A stretch of DNA of 64,000 nt from Moniliella sp. 'wahieum' (Eukaryota; Basidiomycota; Moniliellomycetes; Moniliellales; Moniliellaceae), in the NCBI GenBank assembly GCA_003971905.1, contig RSEE01000026.1:558001-622000 (forward strand). Direction: 5' to 3'. The notes beneath the pieces were generated by a model, which did not search any database, had not been told where the DNA came from, and worked only from the letters and a program-made list of their open reading frames with translations. Positions 11,131 to 21,260 of this stretch are shown piece by piece. Position numbers and translations under genes: made by a program. How positions within the stretch are numbered: the stretch's first letter is position 1; each line of letters opens with the position of its first letter.

Positions 11131-13939
11131 TTGTTATTGAGGGAAGACCTCTTGTGCCTGGTTCCAAATCCGTGTCGTCCAACCTGATGGGCTGCTTGAC
11201 ATCCAACTTGCTCCAAGGGGCGACACCGGGAATCTGAACTTGCACCCCACCTTTCTTCATGGGTTGCGGGTCCAGGAAACAATCGTGTGCGAATTGTCCA
11301 GGCGTAGAACTGCACGAGGACTCGGGTTAATAGGGTACACAACAAACATACCCCATCATCGTGGGATCTGGATCTGAGGACAAACGTACTTCTCGGAACG
11401 TAGCTGAGACCAAGCAGGCCGGAAGCTACAAGCGGGATCCCCCATGTACGGCGTCCTGGTGGGCTACGGGGGCAAAATCGAGCAAGGCAAAGCACCAAAG
11501 ACTTACCAAGCTGCCCAATGCCAAGAAGCGCTCGTACAACAACCATGAGCGAGCATCGTTCAGCTCCGATTCAAGAGTCGCTTCGAATCTTGGCAACGAA
11601 CTAGGAACCAAGATTTGGTACACGGCGACCACGAAGGTCAGCATCATCATGAACAACCAGCGGAATCCCCGTAACAGAGAAGGGGATGCACCCAAGACTG
11701 GATTACGGTCAGTCTATCGATGCGCTGTGATCCGGTCTGGAAGGAAGAAGGGAAAGTACGAACGGTAGGCTGATCCGGTAAATACGAGCAAGAGGAGCAG
11801 GTCGAAGCGAGTCAAGTGGACCCAGGAAATGTAGTACGTGTCTTGGTTGCCACTGGTAGATACCAATACCTCGGTACATGGGTGAGCGGTGGTAGAATGC
11901 AACAAGCCCAAGGCCAGCATCAAGACTGGAGCAAGCACGGGTACAAACCAAGCTTGGTACGATTCCCAAACTTGGCAGGGCAAGAGAGGAGAAACGGCAA
12001 AGTTGGTCAGGGCGGTGGCCCATAGGGAGCGGCTGGCGATCCCGATGATGGGCACAGGCTCCTGGTCTGAGGCCCATTCAAAACTCTCCCGCAAGGCAGC
12101 GTAGAAAACTGTAAACTCCCGTGTGGCACAATGCCGAAGAGAATGGGGACAAGGACAGCTGTTTGTGTGGTGAATGGCGGCAGAGCGGTTGGGGACTTGG
12201 CCCTGAAGAAGATAAAGAGCAGAGGTAGCCACTGCATACAACCTGCGCGATGGAGACAATGTTAACCCAGCGCCGCAGCGTGCCAGGCGGCAGTTTGGTC
12301 TCCAGGGGTGAGGTGGCCCGTGATTGGGATGGCGGGGGTACCCGCGTACGGAGAACGAAGACAGGCCTGGACCACATGCGCCCAGCGGGATGAAGTTGGA
12401 ATGGTGGGAGGGTGGGAGGGAGTGGGCGGGGCAGGATCAATCGAGCGGTCTTCAAAGCGATGATTACGATAGGAGAGGTAGTGCTAGGGTTACGTTCATT
12501 AGGGGCGGGGGACGGATTTGCGGCTCGCAGGCTGTGCAATAAGCAAAACAAGTCTATATGCAGCCCCTGGATCTCCTCAACGTACTTCTCCATGCCCCTC
12601 CCGCCTCTGTCTGGGCATGCTTACAGAGGCCTGCTGGCTCAGCGCTCACCCATCTCTGTCTCGCGCCACCCAGAGTGTTCCCCAGACGCACTCCCATGGT
12701 ACTCACAGCATGCCAGTGTCAGTGTCGGTACCAATCATTACAACCATAGAGGAGTTGGACCAGGTGTCGCCCCCTTAGTTGAAACCTACGCCAGTTGATT
12801 AGCAGTCCACGCGCCACGTCCACTGCATTAGTTGGCCGCTCACAACGTCCGACTGGGACGAGTCTGCACCCGGACCAAATGCGAACAGACCTGGCGGCCA
12901 GAATGTGTGGGGACAACGGACACTCCAGCACGACCCCCCCTCCTTCTCCTCTTATTGCTTCCGCCTCCCCATCTCGTACCAGATGGTGGTGATGCGAGAC
13001 AGGGCGTGGGTGGGGCGCCTCGATCCTGCGGGAGTAGGCCAAAGGGTGCCCAGGGCACGCAGAAGCGGGAGGCTTAGGGGGAGAGCCAAACCATCCGATG
13101 CGAACGCTTTGATCAACACGATCACTTCCAGTGGCGATTGATGCAGTAGGCCCAAGGCCAACAACGCTTCCAATGGCGAGAGTGGGGGGACGCTTGTCCT
13201 GATCTTGTTCCTTTTCCAGCTGTTGTTGTCGTCGTTGGTAGTGGGGATGGTAGGGGAGCAAACGGAGGAGGTGGGAGTTGTGTCAAACGCAGCACCGCAC
13301 TACAAAACAGCGGCATAGAGACAATCGTGACGACAGAGTAAGGTGCCAAGACGAGGTCGATGGCATGGCTGGCCACGGAGTAAGGGGGGAGGAAGAAGGC
13401 CACTGATGGCCCTGTCCCTGCCGCTCCACCTCGTCGAGCAAGAGCGGGCAAGGGACGCATCGTGATCGGACACCTGAACGCCCAAGTGGTCCAAAGCGGC
13501 GCGAACCTCGAGCTGTTGCAACAACTTTTCCGTTCCTGTGCACCGCAACCTTTCCCCTTGCTCTTGCGCCTGGGTTGCCGGAGGGACACGCGTGCGATGG
13601 AGGTGGGAATCAACCCGATCAACGAGCCACGGAGCAACAGGGCAGGGTAAGTTCCCGGTCGCAGTCGGACCGAGCCTGCCGAGGCCGGGGGGGGGAGCCA
13701 AAGTGGGTCCAAGTGAACTGGGGGATCGGCCTGGGTGGAAGTATTAGAGGGGAGGGAAGAACCGTGATGAGAGGCGGAACAGGGAGGCGGGTTGTACTGC
13801 CCGAACGCCGTACTGCTCTTCCGTGGTGAGAGGGGTCGGTTCGGGCGGGGGTTGGACGGCGGGTGGGGCGTGCAAGCGGGGCACTGCTCGTGGGTCCAAT
13901 TGCTTCCATGCACGCAGTGAGGTTAACTGGAATGTGCAT
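11123..13939 (-). CDS. Multi-pass membrane protein, family not recognised
   Basis: I do not recognise this protein. Hydrophobic segments are seen on the minus strand near 13400-13300 (VASHAIDLVLAPYSVVTIVSMP), 13120-13060, 12230-12180, 12030-11900 (AWFVPVLAPVLMLALGLLH), 11800-11740 (DLLLLLVFTGSAYRSYFPFF) and 11680-11640 (WLFMMMLTFVVAVYQILV), i.e. about six spans. The C-terminus is soluble: SDPDPTMM, then a 42-bp intron at 11310-11351 (GTATGT, CTATTAAC branch-like site, GTGCAG), then TPGQFAHDCFLDPQPMKK, PGVAPWSKLDVKQPI and a final SITSD. The stop codon lies in the first CGCTAGT repeat. Frame steps (about 11440, 11700, 12100, 12260, 13140) prevent an end-to-end translation, and the N-terminus (Pro-rich, up to about 13939) is uncertain. 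Confidence 0.45.
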
Positions 13940-14205
13940 TCACCTCCAAAAGGGAGGAGATGTGTCGGGCGAGGAAGGCCCGGCACGTTGGCCCACGCAA
14001 CGGTGGCGGGGCGCTGTGGATTTGGATGTATGCGGAGGACCGTGCTGGTCTGCCAGGCTTATTGTGCGGATGGGGGACCGCAGCGGAAGGGCTTCTTTGG
14101 CTTGATTGTGTTCAGCTGCATGACAGGGCGTGGTGGCGGTGGTGGACTTGCATGGAGAGGTACGTTGAATGTGAGGGTGCGGCGGTCCAGCTTGGTGCGC
14201 GGTGG

Positions 14206-14266
14206 TGTTGGAGTTGGAGTTAGAGTTGGAGTTGGAGTTGGCGTTGGAGTTGGAATTGGAATTAGA
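14206..14266. repeat. (GGAGTT)n hexamer array
   Basis: About ten imperfect copies of GTTGGA/GGAGTT. Read on the minus strand it would encode a Pro-Thr run, so it could also belong to the N-terminus of the neighbouring minus-strand gene; I see no other sign of coding there. Confidence 0.8.
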
Positions 14267-15445
14267 CCAAGGAGGGTGAGGCTGAATGCCAGCTGAGCCT
14301 GAGGAACCAATGAGCCGGGGTCGTTTGTGCTCTTGCTCAGGTTGGGGCGGTGGGTCTCTTGCGCGGCAGGGGGACGGATCGTTTGGTCCAGCTGGGTGGA
14401 AGACGGAGTTTGGCCGGCATGCAGGGTCACAGTCACAGGCTAGACAGACGAGGCGTTGGACGAGGAAGGTGTGGTGGGTGTGGTGGGTGGGCCAAGGCAG
14501 AAGGCAGAATACTAAGGCATCTCAAAACACGCGTACTAAAAGGCGAATCATAATCAGGCCCACTACGGCAACGCAGGCAGGTAAGAGCATCTACGCTTCC
14601 TCCTATGTGGCTGTGGGTACGCCGCAGAGAAGCTGTGTCCCATCGCACAATAGCCAGCCCTGGCCAGCCACTAGCCGACCTCCACGTCGGTGGCTTCCGC
14701 TTCCCAGACGGCTGGGACCCTGTCTTCCCGTCCCCACCTCAAGCGAGCATCGCAAGTCCAACCATGTGCCTCCGACCCCCACCCATACACCATACACCAC
14801 GCCTCCTACTAGTCCTGCTCCTCGGGCGAGACTATCTGCGTCGGAACGATGCAACTACATTCACTAGCAGCACAACTAGCCTGGCAAGACGGTTGGTACT
14901 GCATACTTGTTCGGGGGCAAACGAGTGGGTGTGCAGCACCCACACACACCCCCATAACCAAAATTCAAAATACCATAGACAGGCCCTTGGGCACAGGGGC
15001 TACCCCCCCCCTGGCCAAGTACTTTCCGTTGGCACCCACAGATATATAAAGACGACACCACACACCACTTGCACCATCTTAGATCTTTACCTCAACCTCA
15101 GGCCTCACTCCTCACTCGAGTGCCTTGAGTTCCGGCAGGGCCTTGGTCAAGCCACCGTGTCAGCGAGGACTTGAGCGCGGCTGGAGCCGAAGCTGGGTCG
15201 AGCAGGGCGGCGAGCGGGTCAGAAGGGTGACGTGACCTACGGGTCAGCGTACTGTGCCACTTGGCCTGGCCAAGCGACAAGCTGTTGCCACAACAAGGAG
15301 GGCACGGGACCAAGTGAGCGAGGAAGGAGTGTGGTGCCATGCGAGATGGGTTGGGTGGACCTGGATGATGTACCCAGAGGGTACCAGGGGGAGAGAGAGG
15401 CGCCTTCGACTTGGGTCGACCCAGTATCCCGTTCGAACCACTGCG
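14267..15445. other. Intergenic region, no gene recognised
   Basis: Between the 5' side of the unidentified membrane protein and the 3' end of PER1. A TATA-like GATATATAAAG at 15041-15051 on the plus strand is followed by a C/A-rich leader-like stretch, but no recognisable coding sequence follows it. 15237-15445 on the minus strand is open and could hold the last codons of PER1 if its true stop is further on. Confidence 0.4.
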
Positions 15446-16810
15446 TTAGCGTCGGCCGAGAGTGCCGAAAGCCACAAGAGCGTACGAGGGGAGGGTGAGC
15501 GCCCAGGCTGCTGTACGTCCAAAGCGCGATGAAGCGGGGGCTTGTCCATGTGCCAGTCGACGCTGGTGCCACAAGAACAAGGCAAGACAAGACGAAGTCG
15601 GTGCAGCACAGCTCGTCGACCAGGACCGACCACAGGAGCTCCTGTCCGTTTCCTCTTCCTCTCGTCGGGGGCGTGGTTGGGACACACTGCTCATTGACAA
15701 GGGTGCTGAGCCAGAGAGCAAGTGAGGTGAGAGGGTAAGCAGGAAACCATACCCCCATACGACGGGAGCAAGGATCTGGTTGGCCATGGTGAAAAAGGGC
15801 GTTTGAAGTAGGTCGAGAGCCCGCACTAGCCTCGCCAGCCACACCAAGCAAAAGCCAGGTACCAATACTGAACCGGCGGGCGCTCTGTGCCACCTCGGCC
15901 CGTGACGATCCCAATGCGTGGGGCCGCTGGGCCCCAGCGCACCTATCCGGGCCACCGCTTGCCACAAGGTAAAAGCAACGCAACGTGGATGCCTACTGCC
16001 GACACGAGCGCATTGACCGGTGTATGGCGCACATGGCCGAGAGCGGCGCAGAGTGCAGCCAGCGCCAAGCCAAGGTGGTCCAAGCGTACAGTGTCGACAG
16101 TGGGAAAGCCGTGTGGGAGGTCTGGGGGCCAAAGGGTGTGGCCAGTGCTGCCTTGCCAGAAACGAAGGAGGTAGGAGATGAAGAAGCGAGCTGAGGCAGA
16201 AGCCCAGCACAGTCAACGGTTCTTCGATGCCCCTCACGGACAAAGACCCAATGGCCATGGAACTGACCATTTGTTTGCGCAGGGGGGCAAGACGTCGAGC
16301 GCTGCTTGGGCGCGCGCCTGCTTGGGCTGCGACGGTGGCGGAGCTAGCAGAGGCGGGCAAGTCGGCTTTGGCCTGGACCAGGGCATTGTGGCGGATGAGG
16401 CGGGTGCGTTGGAGCGCATCGTTGGTGAGGGTGTGGGTGCAGCGGTAGCTGTGTCCGAGAGGCAGTCCCAGTGGGTCCAGCGATGGTCCAGGGTGGCTAC
16501 GTGCCCAGCCCTTGTCGCCGCGTCCTGTCCCGTCGTCGACGCCGTCGGGGCCACAGACATCGTCGAAGCGGGACTGGACACAGAGACGGTACTCGGGGGT
16601 GAGGGCGCCGTCGCTGGGGGGGAGAGGGCAGTCGTCGAGCGGCGCGGGCAGGGCGGGCCAAGGCGGGGGAGGCCGGCGGGCACAGCATAGCGCGCGGCGT
16701 GGGGTGGGGTGGGGGCAGGGCGTGGCGTGGGCGGCGAGGGCGAGGGCGAGGGCGAGGGCGAGGGTGGCGGCGAGGACGGGCGCCAGGCGTGGCAGGGAGG
16801 AGCCACGCAT
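15446..16810 (-). CDS. PER1: PER1/PGAP3-type GPI-anchor lipid remodelling protein
   Basis: ER multi-pass protein needed to remove the sn-2 acyl chain of the GPI anchor during lipid remodelling. ATG 16810 starts a strong signal peptide (hydrophobic LALALALA core about residues 12-27) and a Cys-containing lumenal region. Diagnostic pieces appear in successive frames: WDCLSD, then YRCTHTLTNDALQR (about 16440), then QFHGHWVFVR (about 16250), followed at once by VRGIEEPLTVL. This is the PER1 pattern 'W-D-C...C...H-G-K-W-P-F-x-R-x-G-I-Q-E-P'. Hydrophobic spans follow (for example FFTMANQILAPVVWGYGFLLTL, about 15780). Frame steps near 16450, 16230, 16050 and 15700. I could not locate the conserved D-A-H-A-L-W-H motif of the last spans with confidence, so the 3' end is uncertain. 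Confidence 0.75.
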   Translation of the reverse strand: MRGSSLPRLAPVLAATLALALALALAAHATPCPHPTPRRALCCARRPPPPWPALPAPLDDCPLPPSDGALTPEYRLCVQSRFDDVCGPDGVDDGTGRGDKGWARSHPGPSLDPLGLPLGHSYRCTHTLTNDALQRTRLIRHNALVQAKADLPASASSATVAAQAGARPSSARRLAPLRKQMVSSMAIGSLSVRGIEEPLTVLGFCLSSLLHLLPPSFLARQHWPHPLAPRPPTRLSHCRHCTLGPPWLGAGCTLRRSRPCAPYTGQCARVGSRHPRCVAFTLWQAVARIGALGPSGPTHWDRHGPRWHRAPAGSVLVPGFCLVWLARLVRALDLLQTPFFTMANQILAPVVWGYGFLLTLSPHLLSGSAPLSMSSVSQPRPRREEEETDRSSCGRSWSTSCAAPTSSCLALFLWHQRRLAHGQAPASSRFGRTAAWALTLPSYALVAFGTLGRR

Positions 16811-17345
16811 GGGGCGTTTGGGCGCAGAGAAGAGGGCGGGGGGGGTGGTGGCGGAGGCAGCAGACGTGAGAAGCTGTGTCTGGGGGCGGGGGGGGGATGG
16901 AGGGTGATGAACGCTGGGGTGAACTTCAACTCAACGGTGAGGATGAGCGCGGCGCTCCCATGGGCGCAGCGCAGGCAAACGCAAAGCAAAAGCAAAAGCA
17001 ACAGCAAAAGCAACAAGCGACTGCCGATGGTTTGCAATCAGGCACTGCGCCTGCGCTATCACGCATGCGCATGCGCCATCGATCACCGATCGTCTGCGCC
17101 GGCAACGCGGCGGAGCGCCGCGGAGGGTTCGCCTGGAGCCGACACTGGCGCCGCGCCTGGGCGGAGCGTCTCGGGCGCGGATCGATTCCATATTCACTCA
17201 ATATTCACCCGTCAATATTCACCACCGTCAATTTCACCGTTGTGGTGAATCCAGCATCCCAGCCTCCCAGCTGCGTCGCTCTGCCGCGTCGCTCCAATTC
17301 TTAATTCTCCCTCTCACTCGACACAGCCACTCCACCACGCCAGTA

Positions 17346-17398
17346 GTCACTAGTCACGTGCTCCTCGTCACAGCCACGTCACTCGTCACGCGTCACTC
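17346..17398. promoter_or_regulatory. Clustered CACGTG, CACGTC and ACGCGT sites upstream of PER1
   Basis: A 50-bp stretch holds ACTAGTCACGTG, CAGCCACGTCACTCG and CACGCGTCACTCC. It lies in the spacer between the 5' end of PER1 (16810) and the 3' end of CDC27 (17504), so it most probably serves PER1. Assignment is inferred from motif recurrence in the window. Confidence 0.35.
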
Positions 17399-17503
17399 CA
17401 TCCCCACTCCATCCCACCACCCACATCACCTGTGCCACATGTGATGTCCCCATCACCCGCCCCCACGTCCAGGTGTTGCTAGCTCAACTGAGTTACTGCG
17501 TAT

Positions 17504-20500
17504 TTACCCCACCATCGCCTCGTCCGCCTCGCCATCCAAGCTGGCTTCTGGGTCCGACTCGGCCCACTCGTCCTCCGCCCGCGCCTCGCCATCGCCCACG
17601 CCCACCCCCACACCCACGCCCACTTCATCCGGCAACACCCGCACGCCGCGTGGCCAGGCCAACGGGTCCGCCGGGGAGACGCTCAAGCTCAAGCTGAGGC
17701 TAGGCAAGTCTGCGCGGTCCAAGGCCGTACTGCCAGTACGCGCAGCGACCTGGATAGCCTTGCGTACACCTTCGCCCATAGCTTTGATGGTACGGACGGA
17801 ACGTGGGTCCAAGTCTGCCGCCACAGCAAAGGTGGTGTGCAATCGCACGTTCGTACCCCGAGTTGCGCACGTACGCTGGTTCGCCTACAGCTTTAGTTCG
17901 GCCTGTTGCGCCTGCTGCGCCTGAGCCCCCGCGGCACCGCCTGCGGCGAGGTGACGACGCACGAAGCCCGCTGCATCGAGGCTGGCAATCGCCTCTGCGC
18001 GGGTCGCGTCGCCGCCTTCCTCTTCCCCAGAGGGCGGTTCGAGCGGGGCAAAGTGACCCCCCGCCAGGCCCATGTAGGACTTGGCAAGTAAGATGTGTAC
18101 GCGAGCTTCGTGTGGGACGAGGGTGCAGGCGCGTAAAAAGTCTTCGTGCGCTTCGCGGACCTGGCCTAGGTCCAATAACAGTTCCCCCCTCTTGAGCAGG
18201 GTCATGGCCATGCTCGGGTCGAGGGATAAGGCTCGGTTGTAAAACCGGATTGCGGTCAACTTGTCTTCGCCCATCTCGCGTACCCAGCCACACAAGTCCC
18301 ACAGCACAGGATTTTGACCATTGATCTCGACGGCTTGGGTGTAGTGGAACTCGGCATAGGCATAGTGACCTTCGAGCAAACTAATTTGTCCGAGACCAGA
18401 CCAGGCATTCCAATGTAACCGATCGCATCGATCGCCGCACGAAAGAAAGCTTTAGCATATCACGTTGGCCCAGCTCCAACGCTTCGTACCCAGCCAACGT
18501 GTACGCATACGCATACCCAGGCGCTACGTTGATTGCCCGACGAAAGAAGCGGAGCGCAATCCCATGTTCGCGCTGCAGGCTAAACGTGTTGCCTGCCACG
18601 ACATTGGCCATCGCACTGGCCTTATCGAGCACAGGCACTCTTGCGCCAGCGCAGCCAGGGCCACTTCGCGGTGCAAGTGGAAGAGCGTAAGGGAATACAA
18701 GTCCATCCCAGCCAAGATGGTAGGATCAACACGACGAGCGCGGGCAAAGTGGCGTTCAGCTTGGGCGTACCGGGCCAAATCATGATTCGCCCTTCCCAAC
18801 AAGACCTGGACCGGAGCCAAGCCCACCACACGCGAATCTAGCACTTTGAACAACCAGCTGTTCTGCCGATTCACCTTGGTCCCGCACTTGGTCCAGCGTC
18901 ACTCCCATATCCTCGTTTGACGATCGCAACAGCCACACCGCCCGACGCGCATGGTACATCCGCACACTGCGATACGCCTCGCCCAAACTCATCAGCAAAT
19001 CCACCACAGCTCGATCCATCGCGTCCACCGCTTAGCTTCCACCACCGCTTGTCGCAGTGCGCGCGAAAGATCCTCCTTGAGATGGAGCACGCTTCGTACC
19101 GGGCCTGAGCGAGCGCAGCGTGGACCCCCCGCATCCCCATCTGCTGGTACGGGGGCAGGGGGCGCAGGGTGTCGGCTGCGCGTGGCAACGCGGTGCGTGA
19201 CCGTGGTCGAAGCAGGGCGAGAACGAGGAGCAGAAGAGATGGAAGCGGTAGACGCGACCGAGGTGGGACGTGGACGTAACGAAGCACGAGTGGAGGTGGG
19301 TGGGGCAGGAGCGGGAGCTGTGGTGGTACGTGATCGAGTGGGGAGAGTGGACGATGTAGTGGAGGCAGGCGGGTGGTGAGCAGAAGAGGTACCGGAACGG
19401 GCGGTACTGCTAAGGATCCGGGTGCTTCGTCGAACTGTACTAGTTTCCGACTCGGTATCCCCTCCCTTACCGCTACCACCAACGGAGCTAGGTGCGTGAG
19501 CGCCGCGCGCATGTCCGTGTGCGGCGCAGAGGCCGCGCCACGAGCCGTATTCATCCGCGTGGTCGTCCTGCATCGTCGTTACCCGGGGCGAGGGCCGAGG
19601 AACGGGTGCGCTTGCTCGTGGCTGTCGCATTAGGAACGCCCGTCACGCGCGAACCAGGGCGTTGGAACGTAGTGCCACTGGTAGAACGAGCCGAGGCCGT
19701 GGCGGCCGACGCGCGAAGGGGCGCCCGAGCAGTTCCCGGTGCACTAGAGGGTGAATTCCAAATCCAAAAGTCAATACGCCGGAACGGGGCTGGGGGGGAG
19801 GGTGGGGGGGGGGGGGTTAAAAGGAAAGCAGGTTTTTGACGTACCTCGTGGTCGAGGCGGCGCGGCCAGCCGCGGCTGTTGTTGTGGTCGGTTTCGCCCG
19901 TGCAGAGGGTGCTCGAGGCCCAGCGGAAGGAGCAGCCATACTCTCCTTCTCAAGCTGAGCCAACTCGTTCTCTAAGGCAACCATTTCCCCATGGCGGGTC
20001 TCGAGGTTGGCGGGTAAAAAGTCAGCGATGCGATGGCCAGAGGGAACAACGAGAGGTCCAAAACGTGAGCTGCAGTCAGGCCCTGTTCCTCGGCCACCTC
20101 ATCATCGGGGATGGGAACTTGGGACAATGTCGAGGAACCACCTGCATCACAATATCCCACCCACGCGCTCCAACACCAACGGTCATGATGTTCCAGCACG
20201 GAGCGATAGGCAAACGACGCGTCGCTTTGCCGATTGCCCGCCAACGCCAGTGAGGCTGCCTGGCACAACCGTTGGGCGTCTTTGGGCGACGCACGGCTGC
20301 CTGGAGGCAAGGGAGGGGTACGGGCTTGGCATGTGCAGAAGACGGTCCAGAGACGGGCGCTTGGGCTTGCAAGGTCCATGCCAGTGCCTCTTCGCCGTCA
20401 CGGAAGCGGCCTAGGCGGCGACACGCTTCGGCATATACAGAGGCAGACTCGGGGTCGCGAAAGGTGGCTGGTCCACCGTGCTCAAGGACGTAGAGCGCCG

Positions 20501-20923
20501 CCTGTGCTGCCTGATCGGTACTCTCCGAGGACAGGGGGGGAGGGCAGTGAGAGCAGCAGGTGGGCGGGAGGGTGCGGGCGCAAAGGCGGAAGCGGCGACG
20601 GCAGCAGACGCCACGGCGCCTGCGGTCGTCGATGGGCGAAAGGGGAAGAGGTGGGCAGCGTCACCGCCATAGAGTGTGGCGTGTGCGAGGATGCGGCGGG
20701 CAGGGACGTGGGTGGGGTCGAGGGCGAGGGCAAGCGTCGCATACAGCGCAGCCGACAGGTGGTCGGGTGTGCCGGCCGGCGGGGTGGCATAGGCGGAGGC
20801 CAGCTGGGCGAGGCGGGCGACGAGGCTGGGCTCGTCGAGTTCGACGTCGAGCGTCTCGAGGAGGGGCACGATGGGGCGGCAGGCGGACAGGACCCAGGCG
20901 GGGACAGCGTCCAGGCCACTCAT
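17504..20923 (-). CDS. CDC27: Anaphase-promoting complex subunit APC3/Cdc27 (TPR protein)
   Basis: Scaffold TPR subunit of the APC/C ubiquitin ligase; in known APC/C its TPR groove binds the IR tail of Cdc20/Cdh1 and Doc1. ATG 20923 starts MSGLDAVPAWVLSACRP and N-terminal TPRs (DPESASVYAEACRRLGRF; SFAYRSVLEHHDRWCWSAW, about 20200). A long Ser/Thr/Pro/Arg linker (about 19900-19100) contains an intron at 19790-19844. The C-terminal TPR block is clearest: RYAQAERHFARARRVDP, GMDLYSLTLFHLHREVALAALAQE (about 18700), GNTFSLQREHGIALRFFRRAI (about 18580), YAYAYTLAGYEALELGQ, YAEFHYTQAVEINGQNP (about 18340) and KLTAIRFYNRALSLDPS. The order GNxFSLQ, FAYAYTLxGHE and AExHFxxAL is that of Cdc27. It ends in DLDPRS...IKA plus an acidic tail with stop at 17504. 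Several single-base frame steps (about 20310, 19600, 18870, 18640, 18390, 17880). Confidence 0.9.
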
Positions 20924-21091
20924 TCTCCTCGTGCGCGCGAAACGCTGATGGTGGTGGTCGTTGCTGGGACCGCGATCGCCGCCCCAAACATTGCCGCGTG
21001 TCGGGCACCGTGACCGGGGGCGCTTACGTCAGGCACTCGGGTATTGCCACACTGGCCGTCCGAGGCACGTGCTTTTGCGCACCAAAAATGC

Positions 21092-21185
21092 GACAATGAC
21101 AGGATTCGAACCTGTGCAGGCAGAGCCTAATTGATGGTTAGACACGCGTTCTAATCAATCCCCTTAACCGCTCGGGCACATTGCC
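21092..21185 (-). tRNA. tRNA-Ser: tRNA-Ser(AGA) with a 13-nt intron
   Basis: Class II tRNA. The minus strand begins GGCAATG, which pairs with 3' CATTGTC (one G-U pair). The D-arm is GCCCGAGCGGTTAAGGG and the T-arm ACAGG-TTCGAAT-CCTGT is perfect, with a long variable arm as in tRNA-Ser. The anticodon stem ATTGA/TCAAT holds TT-AGA-A, then a 13-nt intron (21136-21148) at the canonical position one base 3' of the anticodon, then A. The intron contains TCT, able to pair with the AGA anticodon as in typical nuclear pre-tRNAs. Mature length about 81 nt without CCA. It sits between the divergent CDC27 and DHHC genes, next to a shared promoter region. Confidence 0.96.
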
Positions 21186-21260
21186 TGTATGGTCCGCCGT
21201 TGGCTGTGGGTTGCTGGACATGGCTCCATTCCTCGATCGATAATCGATAACGGCGCATCC

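Noticed and set aside
15041-15051. TATA box of an unannotated plus-strand gene
   Set aside because: The sequence GATATATAAAG is convincing by itself, but no coding sequence or RNA gene follows it, so I list it only inside the spacer description.
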